A stretch of 64,000 nucleotides of DNA from Phycisphaeraceae bacterium (GCA_029260715.1 JAJDCS010000036.1:1-64000); one strand, 5' to 3'. Counted from the stretch's first letter, positions 35,798 through 44,687 are shown. Notes: a model not told the origin generated them from the sequence alone. A program made the numbers and translations.

Positions 35798-36678
35798 CGA
35801 ACGACGAACTACGAGAACTGATGCCTCTGTATGTGCTGGGCACGCTTGAAGACGAAGCCCAAGCACAGCAGGTCCGCGACCGCTTGCTGACCGGTGACCC
35901 GGTCTGCGCCGGCTACCTGGCTGAGGCTGAGGCGACCCTGGCCGCCCTGCCGCTGGCGCTCGACCCCGTCGCGCCCTCGCCGCAAGCCAAGCGGAATCTG
36001 CTTGAACGGGTAGCGCGGGCGTCGCAGCCGGACGGCGCGCCCAAGGCGGCGACGGAGCACCGCGAGGTGGCGGGCACGATCCGCCCACGCGTGCCGGTGG
36101 CGTGGACGCTTGTCAGCTCGGCGCTGGCGGCTGCGGTGGCGGTGCTGATCACCTGGGGCGTTACCTATAGCCCGATGCAACGCCAGGGTGATGAACTGCG
36201 ACAAGTCCAGGCGGACCTCGCCCAAAAGGGCAAACAGATCGATCGCCTTGAGTTCGCTGTGGCCACGAAGAACCAGCGCATCGTTGAGTTGGAAACCCAG
36301 GTCCAGACCACGACCCAGACGGTGAATTTCCTGCGGTCGCGGCGGCTGATCGTCGCGTCGCTGGACGCTGGCGAGACGCAACCCGAAAACGCATGGGGCA
36401 GGCTGTTCTGGGACCAGGACCGGGGTGTGTGGCACTTCTACGCTTCGGGCATGAAGCCGGCGGGCGAGGGCAAGACCTATGAGCTGTGGTTCATCACCAA
36501 GGACCAGAAGAAAGTCCCGGCGGGTCTGTTCAATGTGGATAGTTCGGGGCAGACGGTGCTGACCGTGCCGCTGCCGCCCGATATTGGGCCGCTGGCGATG
36601 GCGGCGGTGACGGATGAACCTGCGGGCGGTGTGCCTCAGCCGACCGGGTCGATCCAACTTGTTGGGGCGCTGAACTAA
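35794..36678 (+). CDS. Anti-sigma-K-type factor (RskA family)
   Basis: 294 residues starting at a GTG that overlaps the sigma stop. Residues ~1-60 form the sigma-binding helices (ELRELMPLYVLGTLEDEAQ; no zinc HxxxCxxC site). A single membrane helix lies at ~102-124 (VAWTLVSSALAAAVAVLITW), then a coiled coil (~128-175). The C-terminal periplasmic RskA domain follows (WGRLFWDQDRGVWHFYASGM, GKTYELWFITKDQKKVPAG). It holds the sigma factor at the membrane until proteolysed; the inducing signal is unknown. Confidence 0.92.
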   Translation: MTNDELRELMPLYVLGTLEDEAQAQQVRDRLLTGDPVCAGYLAEAEATLAALPLALDPVAPSPQAKRNLLERVARASQPDGAPKAATEHREVAGTIRPRVPVAWTLVSSALAAAVAVLITWGVTYSPMQRQGDELRQVQADLAQKGKQIDRLEFAVATKNQRIVELETQVQTTTQTVNFLRSRRLIVASLDAGETQPENAWGRLFWDQDRGVWHFYASGMKPAGEGKTYELWFITKDQKKVPAGLFNVDSSGQTVLTVPLPPDIGPLAMAAVTDEPAGGVPQPTGSIQLVGALN

Positions 36679-36734
36679 TGAGGCGGTGGGCCAGCGGGAT
36701 CGCGGTTAGCCGGGTCGAAACGCAACTTGTATTA

Positions 36735-36924
36735 TTAATCGGCTTGCATATCGATCGGCGTGGGGATGGCTGGGGCTTCTTTCCAGCCTTGCCTGCCTGA
36801 TCGCTCGCGCAGGGCAGCCAACGCGTCGGCGTTTCTATCGAGTTTTTTTAAGGTCTACTGTCTTCACCTGAAGCGGCTGCTGATCTTTGGCCTGAGACGG
36901 CGGTGACGGGGCTTGGTCACTCAT
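36735..36924 (-). pseudogene. Small ORF interrupted at an A7 run (unannotated 62-residue protein)
   Basis: On the minus strand an ATG at 36924 follows a strong AAGGAG. It reads MSDQAPSPPSQAKDQQPLQV, then KTVDLKK, and stops after 29 residues (36835), just beyond a run of seven A (36843-36849). Removing one A gives a continuous 62-residue frame (LDRNADALAALRERSGRQGW, then KEAPAIPTPIDMQAD) ending in TAA at 36735. The clean ribosome site and the protein-like continuation argue for a real gene with a frameshift, transcriptional slippage or a homopolymer error. It lies just downstream of vgrG on the same strand. Confidence 0.5.
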
Positions 36925-37091
36925 AAGAAGTCTCCTTCACAGAATGTATCGACCGACATCAAGACGTGTGCGTATATTATACACTGGGCCGCTCTTGATC
37001 GGTAGAGGCCATTTCAGGTTCGCCGTCACAACGCGGCACACCCCGGCCGCATGGGCAAGCCCCTGCCAGCCGTTGCCGGGCAAGGTGAAGC

Positions 37092-39779
37092 TTAGCCCGT
37101 CACAGCCCCACTGTTCACATTGAACTGCCCGGGCAGCGATTTAACTGTGATCCCACCCTTGCTCGACAGTTGAATATCCGACATGAATGCCGCCATACCC
37201 ATTGGGTCTACCTGGAAGCTGTTGGTGCCAGATTTTAGCGTGATCGTTTCTTGGCTAATCTCTAGATAGCACGTGGGTGAGATCGAAAGCTTGATCGAGT
37301 CAACGCCTATCTCGATCTTCGGCGTCGTGGGCAGGGCCGACGGGCCGGCGGCGAGGGTGATCTTCCCGGTTTCCATTTCAATCACAGAGGCCGCGGTTGT
37401 CTTTGAGCTTGCTTTTGTGGCGATGGCGTGTGCGATAGCACCCGCGATGGACCCACCCCAGATAGCGGCGGCCGCACCGATGCCGATCCGCGACCCCCAG
37501 GTCGACCCTTTGTCTTCTGAAACCGAATCGTCCGTGCCTGTAGCCGCCGCCGCAGCGGCCCCACCGACGATTAAGCCCGTCACCCCCGCCGCCAGCGCAG
37601 CGGCCCCCGCGCCGGTCCCTATCTTCGCAGCCTTGACCAACGCCGAATCGGATTGGTTGACCTGCAAGGTGATTTTCTTGTTCGCCGATGTCGTGTGTTC
37701 TTTGTCTGTTTTTTCGAATGTCGGTCCCGCGGACATGGTGTACGAGCCGGCCAAGCTAAAATCGATGTTCGCGCCGACCGCCACGTTCACGTTACCGGCT
37801 AAAGCCACATCCAGATTCCCACCGATGTGCAGGCTGGTGCTCAAACCCACAGCGCCGCTAAATGTAAACCCGGCGAAGAAGCTTTCGGTGTCGCCGAATT
37901 GATACGTGTCGGAAGAGGCGTGGCTCACGACGGTCTGCCGCCAGAGTTGTAGCCCGTCTTCACCGCCCCAACTACCCACCGGCCTCATGTTGTTGACCCA
38001 CGCGGCCCCCGCGTCCCATACGCCCAGCCCGCCGGCGCCGATCGAGATGCGGCTCTTGCCGCCGATGCTCACCTCGCGGTTGTACATCGTGACTTCCGTG
38101 CGGTTGGCGTCGGTGTAATCCAAGATACCGTCAAGTTGGTGGTCCAACGCGTCGGGCTTGTTGTCGGACGTGTTGAGGAACAGGAAGTCCGCTTCTTTCA
38201 CTTTTTCTTTTTCAACGGTGTCGCCGGTGCTGTTGCCGGCGTACCGGCCGTGGCGGCGGTAGTGCGATTCGCTGGTGTCTTGCACGCCGTTGAACAGCAG
38301 CTCGTTGCCGTACGCGTCGCTGATGCCGCTGCGTCGTTTGTTCTCGGGCAGCTCGTATTTTGGCATGTGGGCGCTGTTGTAGAGGCAGCCTGTGATCACC
38401 GGGCGGTCGGGGTCGCCTTCCAAAAAGTCTACGATCACCTCCTGGCCCACGTAGGGGATAAACAGCCCGCCCCAGCGCTTGCCCGCCCAGTTCTGCGAGA
38501 CGCGGATCCAGCAGGAGTTTTCGTCGTCTCGGTCCCAGTGGAACCGCACCTTAACGCGGCCGTATTCGTCGGTATTGACCTTCTGCCCGCCGTTGCTGTC
38601 GGGGCTGCCCTGGTCGTCGACCACGACGGCGGTTTGTGGCCCCTTGATCTCCGGCAGAGCCGTGACGCGGGCTGAACGGAACTGCTCGTTCTGGTCGATG
38701 GCGGTGAGCGTGCACAAAAAGGGCTTGAGCTTCATGGCATCGGTCTCGCCGTCGTTGGTCCGTTCGGTGATCAGGTTGTTTGACTTGAGGGCGTACGACA
38801 CCGAGGTGATCAGATACGTCGGTTCGGTGGGCAACTGGCTGTGGTGCGGGTAGCCGGTGATTTGGAACGTGTGCCCGCAGGCCAGCCCGGCCGCGTTGGA
38901 TTGGGCCTTGGACACTCCGTGCCGAGCCTGCGCCTCTTCGATGCGCACGCGCGCGTAGCCGTCGCCGTCGTCTGAGCTGACGTACTCGCCGGGGTAGTCG
39001 TACATCTCGAACTCCGACCGCGGGTGGTCGCGGTCAATGGTCGCGCTGTTGAGCAGAGGGGTGTTGGCGTTCTTAAAGTTGTAGTCTTTGGTCGTGTAGG
39101 TGCCGGGCATGACTCGGTTCATGACCTTCCAATCAAAAACATGCTCTTCGGCTCGGATGCCCCCCTGCGTCGGCGGGTAGTACACGACTTGATCGTACCC
39201 CGTGTAGGCGTCGTGGGCGCTGATGGCGTCGGCTAATACAAGCGTGTGCTTGTCGGCCTCGTGGGTGAAGTAGTAGTAAATGCCTTCCTGCTCCATAAGG
39301 CGGCTGACGTAGTTGAAGTCCGTCTCGCGGTACTGAGCGCTGTATTCCCACGTGCGGTAGGTGGCGCTTAAGCGGTCGTCGTAATCGCTGAACCCGTGGT
39401 CGTCAAAGACCTGCATGATAATGTCGGGCACGGAGATGCCCGTGTTGCCGTTCTGGAAAATCCGGTTGTTCGATGCGCGCGTCAGGAACCACAGCCAGGG
39501 CACCAGCGTGGCGCGGTAGAAAGTCAGGGCGCCCTCAACGCGCGTCTTGACGAGCCGGCTGACGTAGCCGTTGAAGTAGCGCGTTGAGCCGTCGTCGAGT
39601 GTCAGCTCAACGGTGAGGTTCTCGCCTAGTAACTCGTCGACGTCGATGGGCGTCCCGTCGCTGTAGAGCTCAAGCTGGTACTTAAACAGCCGGCCGAGTT
39701 CTTCGGAGCCTATCATGGAGCGGATCGACACCGTGGCGGAGACGGTGGCCGGTGTGGTTAACGTCAAAGAAAAACTCAT
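37092..39779 (-). CDS. vgrG: VgrG-type spike (tip) protein with hydrophobic insertion
   Basis: 895 residues starting at MSFSLTLTTPATVS; an in-frame upstream extension is rejected. Residues ~1-330 are the gp27-like part (FNGYVSRLVKTR, RETDFNYVSRLMEQEGIYYYF). The gp5-like OB domain follows (EYGRVKVRFHWDRDDENSCW, WIRVSQNWAGKRWGG, EVIVDFLEGDPDRPVITG), then a beta-helix. Between ~719 and ~788 there are two Gly/Ala-rich hydrophobic stretches (GAGAAALAAGVTGLIVGG and IGIGAAAAIWGGSIAGAIA), followed by further spike repeats. The operon order on this strand is PAAR, methyltransferase, vgrG. No sheath or baseplate genes are in the window. Confidence 0.92.
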   Translation of the reverse strand: MSFSLTLTTPATVSATVSIRSMIGSEELGRLFKYQLELYSDGTPIDVDELLGENLTVELTLDDGSTRYFNGYVSRLVKTRVEGALTFYRATLVPWLWFLTRASNNRIFQNGNTGISVPDIIMQVFDDHGFSDYDDRLSATYRTWEYSAQYRETDFNYVSRLMEQEGIYYYFTHEADKHTLVLADAISAHDAYTGYDQVVYYPPTQGGIRAEEHVFDWKVMNRVMPGTYTTKDYNFKNANTPLLNSATIDRDHPRSEFEMYDYPGEYVSSDDGDGYARVRIEEAQARHGVSKAQSNAAGLACGHTFQITGYPHHSQLPTEPTYLITSVSYALKSNNLITERTNDGETDAMKLKPFLCTLTAIDQNEQFRSARVTALPEIKGPQTAVVVDDQGSPDSNGGQKVNTDEYGRVKVRFHWDRDDENSCWIRVSQNWAGKRWGGLFIPYVGQEVIVDFLEGDPDRPVITGCLYNSAHMPKYELPENKRRSGISDAYGNELLFNGVQDTSESHYRRHGRYAGNSTGDTVEKEKVKEADFLFLNTSDNKPDALDHQLDGILDYTDANRTEVTMYNREVSIGGKSRISIGAGGLGVWDAGAAWVNNMRPVGSWGGEDGLQLWRQTVVSHASSDTYQFGDTESFFAGFTFSGAVGLSTSLHIGGNLDVALAGNVNVAVGANIDFSLAGSYTMSAGPTFEKTDKEHTTSANKKITLQVNQSDSALVKAAKIGTGAGAAALAAGVTGLIVGGAAAAAATGTDDSVSEDKGSTWGSRIGIGAAAAIWGGSIAGAIAHAIATKASSKTTAASVIEMETGKITLAAGPSALPTTPKIEIGVDSIKLSISPTCYLEISQETITLKSGTNSFQVDPMGMAAFMSDIQLSSKGGITVKSLPGQFNVNSGAVTG

Positions 39780-39876
39780 AGGGTATGCCTTTGTCGCGGG
39801 GTGTGGGACAAACCGGGTTGGGTCTGCAATATAGCACAACCTCTCGCTAAGTTCGCAACACTTGGTTGGAACGATG

Positions 39877-40971
39877 CTAAAGAAGCTCGGCGTCGCGCGT
39901 GGCCTGAGCGGCGACCAAGTGCAAGCGGTAAAAATTGGTGCTGCGGTCGTGCAGGCGCACGTGCCAGGGCACACTATCCAACTCAGCGGTGATGCGTAAG
40001 CCTTCGACCGACGCAGCGTGTGCGCCGGGCGTCAGCAGGGCACGCAGCACCGGCTCGCTGGCGCCCCCGCCGGGGGATCGCGGCGAGTGCCCCCCCACCC
40101 AGCCTTCAGGGGACGTGGCCTGACCCGACCAGTCGTAAGGCGTGGCCAGCAGCAACCGCCCGTTACGCTTGAGCACATCACGCACCGTCCGCAGGTGGTT
40201 CAGGGGCGCTTGCACGCAATCGAGCACGTTCAGACTCACGGCTGAGCCGAACGTCCCTGACGGAAACGGCAACGCCGTCGCGTCACACGCCCAGAAATCG
40301 ACGTTCTCCGTGTTGTTAAACGAAACCGGGAACTCACGGTGTTGGTAGATGAGGCCGACGGAGCGACGCGGGTAGCGAACCACGCCACGGCGCATGACGT
40401 GTTGCGCCACTCTCAGCATAGAAAAATTAAAATCGACACCCAAGACCAGGCCATCACTTCGCTGGGCTAGCTCAAACGTCGACCGCCCCACCGAGCACCC
40501 CACGTCGATCACCGGCCCCTGCGGCGGCGCGCCCCACAGCGACAGCCCCTGCTCAATCACCCTTGCCACGCAGCCGGGCTTGGCGTCCGCCTGCGACTCG
40601 TCGGGGTCGAATTGGGCGTAGTGGTCCCAGCCGTAGATGCTCAGGTGCTGACGAGTCGAGTCCAGGTATGAGCCCGGCCCACAACACTCACCGAGCATCT
40701 GCTCGACAACAGGCGACAAGTCATCGCGGCTGGTGATCTGAGCAATACTGTTCGTCACAAATGAGCGAGCGTCCGCCACGATGATCGGGACGCCGTCGAT
40801 GATCGGGTATTCGTACAAGCACTCGCTGTTGGTGCATTGCAGCACGCCCTGGTCGATGCCGTGGTCACACTCTTCGACCACCACACTTATTTTCAGCGGG
40901 TGTTCTTGGCTAAGCGAGGTTTGACACAGGGGACAGACCGGGCGCAGGGCTTCGAAGTGTTGCCGCTTCAA
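39877..40971 (-). CDS. SAM methyltransferase with Trm112-like zinc N-terminus, within the spike operon
   Basis: 364 residues. Residues ~13-70 carry CPLC...C...C and YPIIDGVPIIV, a Trm112-like zinc module. The class-I methyltransferase core follows: motif I VIDVGCSVGRSTFELAQ, acidic VLGVDFNFSML, FWACDATALPFPSGTFG and LNVLDCVQAPLNHL. It sits 12 bases after the PAAR gene and 97 bases before vgrG on the same strand. This placement suggests either an effector carried by the spike or a modifier of spike parts; both are inference. The last ~80 residues are not recognised. Confidence 0.8.
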   Translation of the reverse strand: MKRQHFEALRPVCPLCQTSLSQEHPLKISVVVEECDHGIDQGVLQCTNSECLYEYPIIDGVPIIVADARSFVTNSIAQITSRDDLSPVVEQMLGECCGPGSYLDSTRQHLSIYGWDHYAQFDPDESQADAKPGCVARVIEQGLSLWGAPPQGPVIDVGCSVGRSTFELAQRSDGLVLGVDFNFSMLRVAQHVMRRGVVRYPRRSVGLIYQHREFPVSFNNTENVDFWACDATALPFPSGTFGSAVSLNVLDCVQAPLNHLRTVRDVLKRNGRLLLATPYDWSGQATSPEGWVGGHSPRSPGGGASEPVLRALLTPGAHAASVEGLRITAELDSVPWHVRLHDRSTNFYRLHLVAAQATRDAELL

Positions 40972-40983
40972 TACAACCCCCGT

Positions 40984-41373
40984 TTACCCGATCTTCACGG
41001 TGTTGCTGCACGGCGGAAGAATCTTGCCCACCGGGGAGGGGATCGGAGCGACGCAAGACGTGTGAGCGGTCATGTCGCCGGCTCGCGCCGCGCCGAGCAT
41101 GTTCACCTTAACGTTCATCGAAGCTTTCGAGATCATGCCAGGCCCACCCGGCACGCATGGCGGCAGCATACAAGGCTTGGACATATCGGTCTGGCGGGCG
41201 GCGGCTTTGTTGTCGTATTTCACCGTGGGCGAGCAAGGCGGGATGATGTCCAAAGGCAGCGCCGGGTGTGGCGCGGGGGTCGGCGTGGGCGCGGCGGGGT
41301 GGATCGGCGCGTGGCAGTGCGGCGCGTCCTGCTTCATTTTGTCGCCCTGGCGGGCGGCTGCTTTACCCGGCAT
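40984..41373 (-). CDS. PAAR-like spike-tip protein
   Basis: 129 residues, Pro- and Gly-rich with repeated short strands and paired Cys/His: MPGKAAARQGDKMKQDAPHC, LPPCVPGGPGM, NMLGAARAGDMTAHTSC, ILPPCSNTVKIG. The AAR.GD and final turn repeats are typical of PAAR domains, which sharpen the VgrG trimer through a zinc-binding cone. First gene of the minus-strand operon with the methyltransferase and vgrG; divergent from the TPR methyltransferase gene. Confidence 0.85.
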   Translation of the reverse strand: MPGKAAARQGDKMKQDAPHCHAPIHPAAPTPTPAPHPALPLDIIPPCSPTVKYDNKAAARQTDMSKPCMLPPCVPGGPGMISKASMNVKVNMLGAARAGDMTAHTSCVAPIPSPVGKILPPCSNTVKIG

Positions 41374-41578
41374 ATAAAAACCCTCTCTTCTCTCTGTGTT
41401 AGGTCACCGTGTTAGCATGGCGTATCTTTATAGATGCCGACTTTTCAAAATAATCATAGCGGCGTTTTACAGACCGGTCTACACGCCCAAGCCCGATGAA
41501 CCGCGGAGCCATCGTGTCGGCAAGCCACTACAATGGCGGGTTCTGATTTTGATACCAGCTGGCAAGGATCCGACTTCG

Positions 41579-43339
41579 GTGAACACCCCACCTCCGCTTC
41601 AACCGCCCGCTCGCTCGCCCCAAGAAATCCTCGCGGGGGTTGAGTTGCCCGACACCCCCGGGCCCCACAGCCAGGACGGCCCAAGCAACCAGCCGCAGCG
41701 CGTCATGCTCCAAGAATTCCGCCCGCTGGTTGACAGCCTGGAGTGGGAGCTATCGGGGTTGTACTGGCAGACCCACGGCCTGCGTCCGTTCGTTGAAAAA
41801 GACGTGCCGTTCGAAGTCAACAACAGCGGTTGGGCAGCGGAAAACGCCGCGGCTGTGCTGCTGGCTAGCTGCCGGGAAGCAGACAGCCTGCCAGAGAATA
41901 TCCAAGTGGTCGAACTCGGCGCGGGGCTGGGGCTCTTTGCCCGCCAACTGCTGGACGCCTTCAAGCGTTTGTGTGAAGAGCATAGCCACGACTACTACCA
42001 ACGGCTGACCTACTACGTCACCGACGGCTCAGCGAAAACCATCGAGCAGTGGCGCGAGAAAGGTGTCTTTACAGAGCACGGCCCACACGCGGTGTTGGCG
42101 CGGTGCGACGCGTGCAGGCCCACGGAGGCGCTGGTTGAAAACGGCAAGCGCGTCGCGCTAACAGAAATCCAAGCGGTCTTCGCGAACTACGTGCTCGACT
42201 CGCTGCCCGCAACCGTGCTCCGCCGTCACAACGGCCAAACAGAGCAACTCTGCGCACGCGCCTACGTCAACACGATCCACGAAGACGCCATCACCCGCCA
42301 AACCGGCCTGACGATCCCGCAAGCCGTGGCCGCGGCCGGCAGCGCCAAACCCGACGACAAGCTGCGCTTAATGTCGATCCTGTCATACCTGGAATTTGAA
42401 GCCGCCTTCCAACCCATCGACGGCCCCCCACCCCCCTACTGCAACGACCTGTTAGCACAAACCAACGACGGCGCCCGAACCATGCTGAATTACGGCGCGA
42501 TCGGCAGCCTTGAGGTTTGCCTGGAACGGCTAAACCCAACCGGGTTTGTCTTGATCAATGACTACGGCCCCACGCAGGCCAAGCAGGCGGCCGACTTATC
42601 GTACGCCCAACGGTTCGGCGCGTCGCTGGCGGTGTGCGTGCATTTCCCGTTCATGGAGCACCACTTCAAGTCGCAAGGCCGAGTCGTGCTAACTCCAAAC
42701 GGCGACGAGCAACGCACGATCCACTCTCGCTTAATCTCAGCGAAACCCTTTGAAGAAACCGCACGTGTATTTATAGAAAAGTGCAGCGATGACCGTTTTA
42801 TCGAAGCCGACCGCATGTCCGTCACCGCGACGCAACACACCAACGCCGGCCGGCTCGGCGAGGCGCTCAAGTGTTACCAAAAAGCCTTGTCGTATTGCCC
42901 CAGCGACTGGCACCTGCTGGGCCAAGCGGCCGAGTTCCTCACGCAACAACTGCACCGATACGAAGAATCGCTTGAGTTGGCGCTAGCCGCCGTCGCCATC
43001 AACCCTTGGTACAGCACCTTCCTCTGGAACACCCTGGGCAACTGCTACTTCTGCTTGGGCAGGTTCGATGAAGCCCACGAGGCCTACGAAACGGCTCAGG
43101 CCATTAATGCCGCCGATGCGCAGACCCAGTTGAACCTTGCGTTCAGCTACACGCAGCGAAGCGATCACACCAAGGCGCTAGCCGCGATCGCCCGCGGGCT
43201 GGAGCACGACACCGACGGCCGATTCCGGTCCGTGCTGCTGGCCAAGCAACAGCAAGTCATGGACGCCATCGCCAACCGCCAAACCGCTCGGGAGCAGCGA
43301 GACACCCAACGGTATACGGTTTTTAGCACGGCCAGGTAA
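41579..43339 (+). CDS. MidA-like methyltransferase fused to TPR repeats
   Basis: 586 residues from a GTG (41579) preceded by AAGGA; the frame is open further up to 41396 but that stretch looks non-coding. The methyltransferase part (~60-380) has motif I VVELGAGLGLFARQLLDAF and FANYVLDSLPATVLRRH, resembling the MidA/NDUFAF7 family, whose eukaryotic member methylates an arginine of a complex I subunit. The C-terminal ~170 residues are about four TPR units (AGRLGEALKCYQKALSYCP, NTLGNCYFCLGRFDEAHEAY). It is divergent from the PAAR-vgrG operon and adjacent to further spike-related genes. Confidence 0.75.
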   Translation: MNTPPPLQPPARSPQEILAGVELPDTPGPHSQDGPSNQPQRVMLQEFRPLVDSLEWELSGLYWQTHGLRPFVEKDVPFEVNNSGWAAENAAAVLLASCREADSLPENIQVVELGAGLGLFARQLLDAFKRLCEEHSHDYYQRLTYYVTDGSAKTIEQWREKGVFTEHGPHAVLARCDACRPTEALVENGKRVALTEIQAVFANYVLDSLPATVLRRHNGQTEQLCARAYVNTIHEDAITRQTGLTIPQAVAAAGSAKPDDKLRLMSILSYLEFEAAFQPIDGPPPPYCNDLLAQTNDGARTMLNYGAIGSLEVCLERLNPTGFVLINDYGPTQAKQAADLSYAQRFGASLAVCVHFPFMEHHFKSQGRVVLTPNGDEQRTIHSRLISAKPFEETARVFIEKCSDDRFIEADRMSVTATQHTNAGRLGEALKCYQKALSYCPSDWHLLGQAAEFLTQQLHRYEESLELALAAVAINPWYSTFLWNTLGNCYFCLGRFDEAHEAYETAQAINAADAQTQLNLAFSYTQRSDHTKALAAIARGLEHDTDGRFRSVLLAKQQQVMDAIANRQTAREQRDTQRYTVFSTAR

Positions 43340-43527
43340 GCAAAACGTAGATATTGATCCTGAATATACTTACACCTACAATGCATAAGCGGTTATTGAT
43401 GAGGTTTTGGGGTTGTTACGAATACAATCAAGCCGCCGTCATCGAAACCGGAAGAATCGCTACGCTATAAACATGGCTTGGTAGGCTTGTAACTCGCCGC
43501 CGTTTGTCACAACCAGATTGTCCTGAC

Positions 43528-44055
43528 ATGACCACACCCGACACCCCCAACCCGCCCGCCCGCAAGGAGCAAGACGCCCCGCTCGCCCCACGCGTCAGCA
43601 GGCTGCCGTCGGGCAAGTCGATCGTTGTCTCGGCTGACCGCGACAGCGAAACTATTGAGGTGCGCTCGGGCAGCGGCGACATGGAGCTGCGCATCGCGCT
43701 GACGGACGAAGGACCGGTGATCACGCTGCGCGGGGCCAAGCTCAACCTCGAATCCACCGATACCGTGTCGGTCAACTGCCGCAGGCTCGAACTCAACACC
43801 ACCGAGGACCTGCAGATCAACACCGGCGGCAGTATGGGGGTCCAAAGCGACGACGAGATCCGCATGAAATCCGCCCAGCAGACGTTCATCGACGGCGACT
43901 ACGTCAACCTCAACTGCTTGGACCGGACGGGGTACCACGACGAGGGCATGGAACAACTTGAAAACCTGCCGCCGGACGCGGCTGACACGCCCCAAGCGGA
44001 CACCGCCACCGAGTCTGAAGACGGTTGCTGCGACGATACCTGCTGCGACCGCTGA
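43528..44055 (+). CDS. DUF2345-like beta-helix protein (VgrG C-terminal-type), free-standing
   Basis: 175 residues starting at MTTPDTPNPPARKEQ. The middle (~35-135) has the regular two-residue strand pattern of VgrG spike ends: ITLRGAKLNLESTDTVSVNC, LELNTTEDLQINTGGSM, DEIRMKSAQQTFIDGDYVNL. The C-terminus is acidic and ends in a Cys pair cluster (CCDDTCCDR). It could be a detached spike segment or bind the spike. The gene is followed 8 bases later by the COMM-like gene, so the two are probably co-transcribed. Confidence 0.7.
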   Translation: MTTPDTPNPPARKEQDAPLAPRVSRLPSGKSIVVSADRDSETIEVRSGSGDMELRIALTDEGPVITLRGAKLNLESTDTVSVNCRRLELNTTEDLQINTGGSMGVQSDDEIRMKSAQQTFIDGDYVNLNCLDRTGYHDEGMEQLENLPPDAADTPQADTATESEDGCCDDTCCDR

Positions 44056-44063
44056 GCCTACTT

Positions 44064-44687
44064 ATGGAAACACCCACCCAACCACCGATCAAGCTGCACT
44101 GCTGCCACGGCACGCCTCCGCCTCCACAGATCGTTGACGGCTGGAAGAAGTTCCTTGAATTTTCCAAGACCGCCAACAGCCGGATATGGTCGCTGCTGAT
44201 GCCCGCCCTGATGGACCCGCACAACCCGGCGAGTAACAAGCTGGTCGTGTCGTTCTGTCAAGAAAACGGCGTCGGCCAAGACGACTTGCTCGCCGCCGTG
44301 CGTAGCTGTGTTTTCCTGCTTAGCCGCGCCGCGGCGCTGAACCTGGGACTGGACCTGCTCGACCAGGATTTTGCAACACTCTCACCGCCCGACAGCAAAG
44401 CCCACGAGGTGCTGCTGTCACGGTACGAGGGGCTCAAGTCTGAGTTGAGGAAGCTGATTATCACCGAATCGCTAGCCGACCACGGCAAAGTCTTGGTCGG
44501 CCTGGATTGGCGGGTCGATCAAGTCAACGCCTCCCACCGCGGCATGAACCTAAACACCCCGGTCGTGATGATGACCCTGCGTTACAGAGACGGCAACCAG
44601 TTCGAACGCACCACGCTGCAACTCACGCCCGAGACGCTCAACGAGCTTAAGCTGTTCTGCGAGCGATTTACCGCCGCCAACCCGTAA
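44064..44687 (+). CDS. COMM-domain-like protein
   Basis: 207 residues starting at METPTQPPIK. The N-terminal ~135 residues are helical (VDGWKKFLEFSKTANSRIWS, DDLLAAVRSCVFLLSRAAAL). The C-terminal ~65 (from Gly146) read GLDWRVDQVNASHRGMNLNT, then PVVMMTLRYRDGNQFERTTL and LQLTPETLNELKLFCERF. This matches the COMM domain pattern: a WR.D strand, beta strands, and a final helix. Total length and order (helical N-domain plus COMM) equal those of eukaryotic COMMD1-10. The assignment is from pattern only. It lies 8 bases after the DUF2345-like gene. Confidence 0.6.
   Translation: METPTQPPIKLHCCHGTPPPPQIVDGWKKFLEFSKTANSRIWSLLMPALMDPHNPASNKLVVSFCQENGVGQDDLLAAVRSCVFLLSRAAALNLGLDLLDQDFATLSPPDSKAHEVLLSRYEGLKSELRKLIITESLADHGKVLVGLDWRVDQVNASHRGMNLNTPVVMMTLRYRDGNQFERTTLQLTPETLNELKLFCERFTAANP

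Noticed and set aside
36735-44687. Complete type VI secretion cluster
   Set aside because: Only tip components (VgrG, PAAR, DUF2345-like) are present; no sheath, tube, baseplate or membrane-complex genes were found.
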